Shown here: positions 1-7,295 of the stretch, piece by piece
Position numbering within the stretch: the stretch's first letter is position 1
Layout: the number at the start of each line of letters is the position of its first letter
Assembly: GCF_051486985.1 (NCBI RefSeq)
Contig: NZ_JAHVDV010000001.1
Span: 275,278-339,277, forward strand
DNA: 64,000 bases
Reading direction: 5' to 3'
Source: CBFFRJ01 sp051486985
GTDB lineage: Bacteria; Pseudomonadota; Gammaproteobacteria; Enterobacterales; Enterobacteriaceae
Program-made: the position numbers and the translations under genes
Notes under the pieces: generated by a model
Told to the model about the DNA's origin: nothing
Seen by the model: only the letters and a program-made list of their open reading frames with translations
The model's database searches: none

Positions 1-24
1 TTTCGCGGGCGGCTTTTTTATGCC
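1..24 (+). terminator. possible right half of a terminator cut by the window edge
   Basis: The first bases form a G+C-rich arm (GCGGGCGGC) followed by a run of T residues. This looks like the right half of an intrinsic terminator whose left half lies outside the window. In E. coli the nar operon ends here, so it may end narGHJI; that is inference from gene order. Nothing else is seen up to base 140. Confidence 0.3.
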
Positions 25-140
25 CACAATCCGGCATTGCAGCGCATCGCTTTTACTTAAACCCCGCCGACATTTAACAAAGTGTGGGGGGATTGATGCG
101 TGTTTATTGATGTTGGGGGATTACTTAAGAGAGACAGCGC

Positions 141-318
141 TGGGGGAAGGATGACTCATCGCATAGCGACTCGCCCTTCGGGTCGCTGCCTGCGGCAACG
201 CTTTCTCGCGTCGCTCGAATTGAACCTTAATCAAAGCTTCTCATCCTTCCCCGCNCGGGCAGAATATGAGGTAGAGAAANTTNATTTTTGCTGAGGTGCT
301 GCAGGNAAGTGATGGTGG
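141..318 (-). repeat. 178-bp tandem repeat, distal copy, downstream of tRNA-Tyr genes
   Basis: This unit begins with the complement of a tRNA-Tyr 3' end (TGGGGGAAGG) and is nearly identical to the next unit, at a period of exactly 178 bases. E. coli has 178-bp repeats with tRNA 3'-end remnants at the same place downstream of tyrT. The unit contains ambiguous bases at 255, 280, 283 and 306, so the assembly was not fully resolved. In E. coli a small basic protein (Tpr) has been proposed from this repeat; I see no convincing gene here. Confidence 0.85.
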
Positions 319-490
319 TGGGGGAAGGATGACTCGTCGCATAGCGACTCGCCCTTCGGGTCGTTGCCTGCGGCAACGCTTTCTCGCGTCGCTCGAATCG
401 AACCTTAATCAAAGCTTCTCATCCTTCCCCGCCCGGGCAGAATATGAGGTAGAGAAANTTNATTTTTGCTGAGGTGCTGCAGGAAAGTGA

Positions 491-496
<6 letters not shown>
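319..496 (-). repeat. 178-bp tandem repeat, tRNA-proximal copy
   Basis: Second copy of the 178-base unit, running directly into the 3' end of the downstream tRNA-Tyr gene. The matching bases in unit 1, unit 2 and the tRNA fall at 141, 319 and 497, a constant 178-base step. Ambiguous bases at 458 and 461 sit at the same offsets as those at 280 and 283 in the first copy, which fits reads from different copies being merged. Confidence 0.85.
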
Positions 497-575
<79 letters not shown>

Positions 576-604
576 AGGGGTAATTGATATTGCATGAAGT
601 GAGA

Positions 605-689
<85 letters not shown>

Positions 690-742
690 ACGGGGTAATG
701 CATAATACTACTGGCCTGCTTCCTTATCGGGAAGCGGGGCGC

Positions 743-770
743 ATCATATCAAATGACGCGCCGCTGTAAA
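743..770 (-). promoter_or_regulatory. tyrTV promoter
   Basis: On the minus strand a perfect -35 hexamer TTTACA (765-770) and a -10 TATGAT (743-748) are separated by 16 bases. They are followed by a G+C-rich discriminator (GCGCCCCGC). This is almost the E. coli tyrT promoter, known for strong growth-rate and ppGpp control through the discriminator and for Fis activation from upstream sites, which I did not try to resolve. Confidence 0.85.
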
Positions 771-850
771 GCTTTCCTTTGGCGGAAATGAACCGTTTGC
801 GTACTTTTCATCCGTAACGCAGTAAACCTAATCAATTCATTTCATTAGCA

Positions 851-1693
851 TCAAAGAATGATCGTTCTGTTGCCGTATACGAAAACACGCTGGGCGAGAA
901 CCTGGTAGAGGGCGCGGCTAAGCACGTTTTTCTCGACGTCGCGTCCTGCACGCATCATATCTTCCGCAGTGTAGGTGTGATCAACATGGATGACGTCCTG
1001 CATAATAATCGGACCCTCATCAAGATTATCATTAACATAATGCGCGGTAGCGCCAATAATCTTCACGCCACGCTCATAAGCCTGATGGTACGGTCGGGCA
1101 CCGATAAAGGCCGGAAGGAAGGAGTGGTGAATATTAATAATTTTGTTCGGGAAGCGAGAGACGAAACCAGGCGTCAGAACGCGCATATATTTTGCCAGAA
1201 CAACATAGTCGGGCTGATGCGCTTCGATGGCTTCCGCCATTTTGTTGTCATGCTCTTCGCGGGTCAGACCCTCGTGGCTCACCAGTTCAAAGGGAATATC
1301 GAAACGTTCGACCAGCGTGCGCAGCGTTTCATGATTACCAATCACCGCAGCGATATCAATATCCAGCCCACCGTAGTTGGCTTTCATTAACAGATCGCCC
1401 AGGCAATGCGCCTCTTTTGTCACCAGAATTACAACGCGACGCTGACCTGCCGGGTTTAATTCCCTCACGGATCCTTCGGGCAACGCGCTATCGAGATCGG
1501 CCAGCAGCGTGGCATCATTAAAGATGCCTTCAAGTTCGGTACGCATAAAGAAGCGCCCGGTTCGGTGATCGACAAACTCATTGTTTTGCACAATGTTCAG
1601 TTCGTGTTTGTAGCAGATGTTAGTAATTCGCGCGATAAGGCCTTTCTGGTCAGGGCAGATAGTGCGCAGTATTTTACGTTGTAGTGAATGCAT
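851..1693 (-). CDS. purU: formyltetrahydrofolate deformylase
   Basis: A 280-residue protein matching E. coli PurU over its full length. It hydrolyses 10-formyl-THF to THF and formate, supplying formate to PurT in purine synthesis and balancing the one-carbon pool. An ACT-like regulatory domain (about 5-90; ICPDQKGLIARIT) precedes a formyltransferase-fold catalytic domain with the NIHHSFLPAFIGARPYHQA motif and a later aspartate-rich segment. An upstream in-frame extension to 1798 is rejected because the start at 1693 gives the family length and because the extension would overlap ychJ. Confidence 0.96.
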   Translation of the reverse strand: MHSLQRKILRTICPDQKGLIARITNICYKHELNIVQNNEFVDHRTGRFFMRTELEGIFNDATLLADLDSALPEGSVRELNPAGQRRVVILVTKEAHCLGDLLMKANYGGLDIDIAAVIGNHETLRTLVERFDIPFELVSHEGLTREEHDNKMAEAIEAHQPDYVVLAKYMRVLTPGFVSRFPNKIINIHHSFLPAFIGARPYHQAYERGVKIIGATAHYVNDNLDEGPIIMQDVIHVDHTYTAEDMMRAGRDVEKNVLSRALYQVLAQRVFVYGNRTIIL

Positions 1694-1742
1694 TGCCGGG
1701 TAAATCCTGTTGATGATGTTTGCTATGGGGGTGACGCTGAGC

Positions 1743-2201
1743 TTATTGCCCGCAGCACTTCTTGAATTTCTTCTGTGAACCACAAGGACAAGGGTCATTG
1801 CGGCCTATGAGCGGTCGCTTGCCATCGATATAGTACCATCGACCGTTCTCTTTTAAGAATCGGGAGCGTTCAATTATGGCGCCAGGTCTATCATCCTCAA
1901 TATAGCGAGCAACGAAGCTGACATAACCTTCGTTCTCATTTGTGCCGGGCGCAGTCTCAAATATCGTCAGCCCCAGCCATTGCGTACGGGCAAAACCTGA
2001 TTCAATATCCTCGCGCAAAGCAGCGGCCTGACAAACCGGATGCCAGGTATTGATAAGATAATCCGCTTGCCTGAGCACAAATGCGGTATAGCGGGAGCGC
2101 ATAAGTTGTGATGGATTCGGCGCAACCTGCGTACCAGACAGATAACGCTGGCAACATAGGCTATACTCCACTGCGCTACCGCAGGGACAACGTTGAGACA
2201 C
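1743..2201 (-). CDS. ychJ: YchJ, SEC-C motif protein of the UPF0225 family
   Basis: 152 residues, like E. coli YchJ. Cysteine clusters lie at both ends: CPCGSAVEYSLCC near the N terminus and the C-terminal CPCGSQKKFKKCCGQ, which is a SEC-C type zinc-binding motif as in SecA. Between them is an NTF2-like domain. The function is unknown. A GTG start at 2201 is chosen because AGGAAG lies six bases upstream and it gives the family length. The gene lies upstream of purU, 49 bases away, and is divergent from rssA. Confidence 0.92.
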   Translation of the reverse strand: MSQRCPCGSAVEYSLCCQRYLSGTQVAPNPSQLMRSRYTAFVLRQADYLINTWHPVCQAAALREDIESGFARTQWLGLTIFETAPGTNENEGYVSFVARYIEDDRPGAIIERSRFLKENGRWYYIDGKRPLIGRNDPCPCGSQKKFKKCCGQ

Positions 2202-2313
2202 AATGAACTTCCTGAACAGATAGAATGGCATTGTAAGCCAGGGTAGTGGATATGTTAACTGAGCTGTGGCGTTGTGGCTATGCCAGTCGTTCCGGGGGAA
2301 AGACATCCAGGTA

Positions 2314-3234
2314 ATGAGAAGCGTAAAAATTGGGCTGGCGTTGGGCTCTGGTTCTGCCAGAGGATGGTCGCATATTGGTGTGATCAATGCATTACAGCGA
2401 GCAGGAATACACATTGATGTTGTGGCAGGGTGCTCCATCGGTTCGCTGGTAGGTGCAGCCTTCGCGTGTGGTAAATTGCCTGAACTTGAAACCTGGGTGC
2501 GTGCCTTCAGCTACTGGGATGTCCTGAAGTTAATGGATGTCTCCTGGCGGCGTGGTGGATTCTTAAGGGGAGAGCGTGTATTCAAGCATTACCGGCAGAT
2601 CCTTCCACAAACCTCTTTTGCTGAGAGCCAGCTAAAATTTGGCACGGTAGCAACCAACCTGAGTACAGGTCGTGAAATATGGTTTACAGAGGGCGACCTC
2701 CATCAGGCAGTGCGGGCCTCTTGCAGTATACCTGGCTTAATGGCACCCGTGTCCCACAATGGCTACTGGCTGGTGGATGGCGCGGTGGTCAATCCGGTGC
2801 CGGTCTCGCTAACGCGTGCATTAGGTGCGGATATCGTGATCGCGGTTGATTTGCAACATGATGCACATCTCATGCAACAGGATCTGTTTTCCGTTAATCT
2901 TGCAGCCCCTGAAGAGGCAGAGGGGGAGGGCGTCGCTGTTGCAACCCCGCGTTGGCATGAACGTTTGCGTGAGCGTTTAGGCACTATGACGGCGCGTCGA
3001 ACGGTAATTGCGCCTACTGCAATGGAAATCATGACGACGTCCATTCAGGTCCTTGAGAACCGGCTTAAGCGCAATCGTATGGCCGGCGATCCTCCGGATA
3101 TACTTATCCAGCCGTTGTGTCCTCAAATTTCAACGCTTGATTTCCATCGCGCTGAGGCAGCTATTCATGCTGGTCAGTTGGCGGTGGAAAAAAAGATAGA
3201 TGAACTATTACCACTGGCGAGGACATCGTTATGA
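2314..3234 (+). CDS. rssA: RssA, patatin-like phospholipase family protein
   Basis: 306 residues, slightly longer than E. coli RssA (301). Patatin features are clear: an oxyanion-hole motif GSGSARG near residue 11, the nucleophile elbow GCSIG with Ser41, and the catalytic aspartate in VDGAVVNP (Asp155). The substrate is not established. The region around 205-225 is an acidic, low-complexity insertion that differs from E. coli and explains the extra length. The gene sits 92 bases upstream of rssB. In E. coli the two are cotranscribed, although RssA is not needed for RpoS turnover. Confidence 0.93.
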   Translation: MRSVKIGLALGSGSARGWSHIGVINALQRAGIHIDVVAGCSIGSLVGAAFACGKLPELETWVRAFSYWDVLKLMDVSWRRGGFLRGERVFKHYRQILPQTSFAESQLKFGTVATNLSTGREIWFTEGDLHQAVRASCSIPGLMAPVSHNGYWLVDGAVVNPVPVSLTRALGADIVIAVDLQHDAHLMQQDLFSVNLAAPEEAEGEGVAVATPRWHERLRERLGTMTARRTVIAPTAMEIMTTSIQVLENRLKRNRMAGDPPDILIQPLCPQISTLDFHRAEAAIHAGQLAVEKKIDELLPLARTSL

Positions 3235-3326
3235 ACCTCGTTTTTTTATGTGACTTAATCAAAATCTGACAGGCGATTGCTGATAAACATGCCACTATTT
3301 ATTTATCGTAGGTCAGGGGAGAAATG

Positions 3327-4340
3327 ATGACGCAGCCGTTAGCAGGAAAACAGATAATGATCGTTGAAGACGAGCCCGTCTTCCGCTCTCTGCTGGATTC
3401 CTGGCTCTCGTCTCTGGGCGCGGAAACCTTGCTGGCAGAAGATGGTCTCGTTGCGCTTGAGATTCTGGAAAGCGTGTCGCCAGATCTGATGATTTGTGAT
3501 ATTGCGATGCCACGAATGAACGGCCTGAAGCTGGTCGAGCAACTTCGTAATCAAGGGCAACAACTGCCCATCCTTGTCATTTCAGCAACGGATAACATGG
3601 CAGATATTGCTAAAGCGCTGAGGCTGGGTGTGCAGGATGTTCTGCTCAAACCGGTTAAAGACTTTAATCGCCTCAAGGAAACCGTTTTTGCCTGTATATA
3701 CCCGAACATGTTTAATTCGCGGGTAGAAGAAGAAGAGCAATTGTTCCAGGACTGGGATGCCCTGGTGGAGAATCCGCAGGCGGCGGCAAAACTGTTGCAG
3801 GAGTTACAGCCGCCGGTTCAACAACAGATGTCAGGCTGTAGGGTCAATTACCGACAGCTTGTTTCAGCCGATAAACCTGGGCTCGTTCTGGATATTGCCC
3901 CCATTTCATCAAACGACATTGCATTTTATTGCCTGGACGTAACCCGTGCAGGAAATAACGGGGTACTGGCCGCGTTATTACTACGTGCACTGTTCAATGG
4001 GCTACTCCAGGAGCAGTTGTCGCACCAGCATCAACGGCTACCAGAAATGGGCAGTTTACTAAAACAGGTGAACCAACTGCTTCGGCAGGCAAATTTGCCG
4101 GGGCAATTTCCACTGTTGGTTGGTTATTACCATAGCGACTTAAAAAATCTTATTTTAGTTTCGGCAGGTCTTAATGCCACACTCAATACAGGTCAACACC
4201 AGGTTCAGATCAGTAGTGGAGTACCATTAGGTACATTAGGTAATACTTATCTGAACCAATTTAGTCAGCGTTGTGATGCATGGGAGTGCCAGGTCTGGGG
4301 CGCAGGCGGCCGTTTACGTTTAATGCTGTCTGCGGAATGA
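3327..4340 (+). CDS. rssB: RssB, response regulator and adaptor for RpoS degradation
   Basis: 337 residues matching E. coli RssB. An N-terminal receiver domain carries the acidic pocket (VEDE near 14) and the phosphoacceptor Asp58 in MICDIAMPR, with a conserved Lys in LLKPVKD. It is followed by a linker and a degenerate PP2C-like effector domain. RssB delivers the stationary-phase sigma factor RpoS to ClpXP; anti-adaptors (Ira proteins) block it under stress. Two adjacent ATG codons (3324, 3327) follow a GGGGAGAA ribosome site; the second gives the E. coli start. Confidence 0.96.
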   Translation: MTQPLAGKQIMIVEDEPVFRSLLDSWLSSLGAETLLAEDGLVALEILESVSPDLMICDIAMPRMNGLKLVEQLRNQGQQLPILVISATDNMADIAKALRLGVQDVLLKPVKDFNRLKETVFACIYPNMFNSRVEEEEQLFQDWDALVENPQAAAKLLQELQPPVQQQMSGCRVNYRQLVSADKPGLVLDIAPISSNDIAFYCLDVTRAGNNGVLAALLLRALFNGLLQEQLSHQHQRLPEMGSLLKQVNQLLRQANLPGQFPLLVGYYHSDLKNLILVSAGLNATLNTGQHQVQISSGVPLGTLGNTYLNQFSQRCDAWECQVWGAGGRLRLMLSAE

Positions 4341-4536
4341 GCAATCGCAACGCAAATTGCAGATTGCTTTACCTGCGCGTTTCAACGAGTGCTACTATCG
4401 CCACAGTTTTGCGTATTAGTCCTAATTAAACGTTACCGCGCCCTTTTCAGACCAGTGTGATCCGGTGGTACTGATATACTCAGTCGCGTGTAATTACATG
4501 AACATGCTCAACGCGTGAACAGATCAGGAGATTTTA

Positions 4537-5448
4537 ATGGCTGCCATAAATTCAAAAGTAACAAAAGCAGTTATCCCCGTCGCGGGATTGGGAACCAGGA
4601 TGCTTCCAGCAACAAAGGCGATTCCTAAAGAGATGTTGCCGCTGGTGGATAAGCCATTAATTCAGTACGTCGTAAATGAGTGTATTGCTGCGGGTATTAC
4701 TGAAATTGTTCTGGTTACGCATTCATCTAAAAACTCAATCGAAAACCACTTCGATACCAGTTTTGAACTTGAAGCCATGCTGGAAAAGCGCGTAAAACGC
4801 CAGCTGCTCGAAGAAGTTCAGTCTATTTGCCCACCGCACGTCACTATTATGCAGGTACGTCAGGGACTGGCTAAAGGCCTTGGTCACGCCGTGCTTTGTG
4901 CTCACCCTGTTGTAGGGAATGAACCTGTTGCCGTTATTCTGCCAGACGTCATTCTGGATGAGTTTGAGTCGGACCTCTCGCAGGATAACCTCGCAGAAAT
5001 GATTAAACGCTTTGATGAGACCGGTGCCAGTCAAATCATGGTTGAACCGGTCGCAGATGTCACTGCTTATGGCGTTGTCGATTGCAAAGGCGCGGCCCTC
5101 AACCCAGGTGATAGCGTCCCGATGGTGGGTGTCGTTGAAAAGCCTAAGGCTGACGTTGCCCCTTCAAATCTGGCTGTAGTAGGTCGCTATGTCCTGAGCG
5201 AGCATATCTGGCCGTTGCTGGCGAAGACCCCTCCAGGCGCAGGTGATGAAATTCAGCTGACCGATGCCATCGATATGCTCATTGAGAAAGAAACCGTTGA
5301 AGCCTACCACATGAAAGGCAAAAGCCATGACTGCGGTAATAAACTGGGCTATATGCAGGCCTTCGTTGAATACGGGATTCGTCACAATACATTAGGTGAA
5401 GAATTTAAAGCATGGCTGGAAAGCCAATTAGGCGTCACCAAAGCCTGA
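4537..5448 (+). CDS. galU: UTP-glucose-1-phosphate uridylyltransferase
   Basis: 303 residues, essentially E. coli GalU with one extra C-terminal residue. It makes UDP-glucose from UTP and glucose 1-phosphate, for LPS core, capsule, osmoregulated glucans and galactose metabolism. The nucleotide-binding signature AGLGTRMLPATKAIPKEM is at 16-33 and the VEKPKAD substrate loop is near 202. It is preceded by AGGAG and its own promoter region (4341-4536) and followed by a clear terminator, so it is probably monocistronic. Confidence 0.97.
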   Translation: MAAINSKVTKAVIPVAGLGTRMLPATKAIPKEMLPLVDKPLIQYVVNECIAAGITEIVLVTHSSKNSIENHFDTSFELEAMLEKRVKRQLLEEVQSICPPHVTIMQVRQGLAKGLGHAVLCAHPVVGNEPVAVILPDVILDEFESDLSQDNLAEMIKRFDETGASQIMVEPVADVTAYGVVDCKGAALNPGDSVPMVGVVEKPKADVAPSNLAVVGRYVLSEHIWPLLAKTPPGAGDEIQLTDAIDMLIEKETVEAYHMKGKSHDCGNKLGYMQAFVEYGIRHNTLGEEFKAWLESQLGVTKA

Positions 5449-5468
5449 TCTGCGCTGTTTTAGCCTGA

Positions 5469-5496
5469 AAGCCGGGAATGCCTCCCGGCTTTTTTA
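5469..5496 (+). terminator. galU intrinsic terminator
   Basis: An inverted repeat AGCCGGG/CCCGGCT with a 7-base loop is followed by TTTTTTA, about 20 bases after the galU stop codon. Confidence 0.85.
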
Positions 5497-5605
5497 TTGC
5501 CTGTACGCATGACCAGAATAGCCTCTCATACATACAGGCATGATTAAAAAGCGCCATGCATGCACAGGAATCTTCAGCAGGTTTATATTTTGAACAATTA
5601 TGGGC

Positions 5606-5636
5606 AAAAAAAATCCCGCCATTAGCGGGATTTTCG
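5606..5636 (-). terminator. hns intrinsic terminator
   Basis: On the minus strand AAAATCCCGC and GCGGGATTTT pair around a short loop, followed by a T run (the A tract at 5606-5613 of the plus strand). It lies just downstream of the hns stop codon. Confidence 0.85.
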
Positions 5637-5648
5637 AAAAGGGGGTTA

Positions 5649-6062
5649 TTACTCTTTAATCAGGAAGTCGTCCAGTTGCTTGCCTTGTTCATCCATGGCT
5701 TTTTTGATTACCGCTGGTGTACGGCCCTGGCCGGTCCAGGTTTTGGTTTCGCCATTTTCATCAACATAGCTATATTTAGCAGGGCGCGCAGCACGTTTAG
5801 CTTTAGTACCGGTTTTCGCAGTAACCATGCTATTCAGCAGTTCATTAGGATCAATACCGTCCGCAATCAGCATTTCGCGATACTGTTGCAGTTTACGAGT
5901 ACGCTCTTCGATCTCAGCTGCTGCAGCGCTTTCTTCTTCACGACGTTCATTAACGACAACTTCTAATTTTTCCAGCATTTCTTCCAGGGTTTCGAGGGTG
6001 CATTCTCTTGCCTGTGCACGAAGAGTACGGATGTTGTTCAGAATTTTAAGTGCTTCGCTCAT
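5649..6062 (-). CDS. hns: H-NS, nucleoid-associated DNA-binding protein
   Basis: 137 residues, nearly identical to E. coli H-NS. The N-terminal coiled-coil dimerisation region (1-65) is followed by a second oligomerisation region and a C-terminal DNA-binding domain with the AT-hook-like loop TWTGQGRTP (QGR at about 112-114). H-NS binds curved A+T-rich DNA, condenses the nucleoid and silences horizontally acquired genes, which may include the prophage at the far end of this window. The gene is transcribed alone, with its own terminator. Confidence 0.98.
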   Translation of the reverse strand: MSEALKILNNIRTLRAQARECTLETLEEMLEKLEVVVNERREEESAAAAEIEERTRKLQQYREMLIADGIDPNELLNSMVTAKTGTKAKRAARPAKYSYVDENGETKTWTGQGRTPAVIKKAMDEQGKQLDDFLIKE

Positions 6063-6613
6063 CTTTGTAATCTCAAACTTATATTGGGGTGGTTTGTTGG
6101 GCTAATAATAGAGCGTTAATTTCTCAGGTGCAATAGGTGAGAATGTAAGGAATTCAAATTTCCTCTTTATTTAGTTCATTTCTTAAATCCGTTAACTTAA
6201 ATTTTTAGCGGTTAAAAGCACGAAAGGTGCATATAGAAAGAAAGATAAGCAGCAGGGCAACACTCATTTTTATCCGGGATAATCACGGTTTATCTCATGC
6301 ACTGCAGGGGGTGTTATGGATAAATATCAACCTTTTTAATTGTTGTTGATAACGGGACCGTCTGCGATAAAACATTAATAGTTTCCGAAGCCTGGCGTTA
6401 ATTTCCGGGCCTTAGAATAGGCCGTAAGCATGCGCCCGATTTATTGTATGTTTCTTTGGCAGCAACAGGGTTGTGAGCAAATAAGTAAAGCCTTAACCGT
6501 TATCGAAGGCTAATTCAGATGCTTTCCGCCGGGTAGGGGAGGCGAGGCATAACGTTAAAATATGATACAATCCTGCGCCGGGATATCACATTTTCACTGA
6601 GGTTTTGCGGGCA
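6063..6613. other. intergenic region between hns and tdk (551 bases)
   Basis: A divergent region with A+T-rich tracts beside hns. In E. coli this region holds the hns promoter, Fis and H-NS autoregulatory sites and cold-shock control. I cannot place the hns start from sequence alone. A good -10-like element (TATGAT, near 6561-6566) precedes tdk, without a convincing -35. No small gene or RNA is recognised. Confidence 0.5.
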
Positions 6614-7228
6614 ATGGCGCAACTTTATTTCTATTACTCTGCGATGAATGCCGGAAAGTCTACGGCCTTACTGCAGTCTTCCTATAACTATCAGGAGCGT
6701 GGTATGCGCACGCTCGTTTATACCGCAGAAATCGATGACAGATTTGGCGCAGGTAAAGTGAGTTCACGTATCGGGTTATCGTCCCCGGCCAGACTGTTTA
6801 ATCAAACCAGCCAGCTCAGACAGGAAATCGGCGCTGAACATACCCGTGAGCCAATCCACTGTGTGCTTATTGATGAAAGCCAGTTCTTAACGCGTCAGCA
6901 AGTGTATGAGCTTTCTGATGTGGTCGACGATCTGGATATACCGGTACTCTGCTATGGGCTGAGAACCGATTTCAGAGGCGAGCTTTTCACTGGTAGCCAG
7001 TATTTACTTGCCTTGTCAGATAAGCTCGTGGAGCTTAAAACCATCTGTTTCTGTGGTCGTAAAGCAAGCATGGTCCTGAGACTTGACCATCAGGGTCGCC
7101 CTTATAACGAGGGTGAACAGGTGGTTATTGGTGGTAACGAGCGATATGTATCTGTTTGCCGTAAACACTATAAAGAGGCGCTTGCAGAGGGTTCTCTGCC
7201 TGCCATTCAGGCGAGGGTGAGAGGATAA
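6614..7228 (+). CDS. tdk: thymidine kinase
   Basis: 204 residues, matching E. coli Tdk (205). It phosphorylates thymidine and deoxyuridine to the monophosphates with ATP for pyrimidine salvage. The P-loop is SAMNAGKST (9-17), the DES/Q acidic motif LIDESQF marks the Walker B region, and the lasso loop with CFCGRK and a later VCRKH holds the structural zinc cysteines. Family enzymes are feedback-inhibited by dTTP. An in-frame TTG at 6605 is possible, but the ATG gives the family N terminus MAQLYFYYS. Confidence 0.96.
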   Translation: MAQLYFYYSAMNAGKSTALLQSSYNYQERGMRTLVYTAEIDDRFGAGKVSSRIGLSSPARLFNQTSQLRQEIGAEHTREPIHCVLIDESQFLTRQQVYELSDVVDDLDIPVLCYGLRTDFRGELFTGSQYLLALSDKLVELKTICFCGRKASMVLRLDHQGRPYNEGEQVVIGGNERYVSVCRKHYKEALAEGSLPAIQARVRG

Positions 7229-7252
7229 GAATTCCTCTTCACATGAAGGTAT

Positions 7253-7283
7253 AAAAAAACCCGCCATCAGGCGGGTTTTTATT
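7253..7283. terminator. bidirectional terminator between tdk and adhE
   Basis: A perfect CCCGCC/GGCGGG stem with a short loop, flanked by an A run on the left and a T run on the right, so it can end both the rightward tdk and the leftward adhE transcript. Confidence 0.85.
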
Positions 7284-7295
7284 TACAACGCTAAG

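Noticed and set aside
100..412. short frames in the 178-bp repeats, including a Tpr-like basic peptide
   Set aside because: The frames cross ambiguous bases, lack a ribosome site and have no clear family match.
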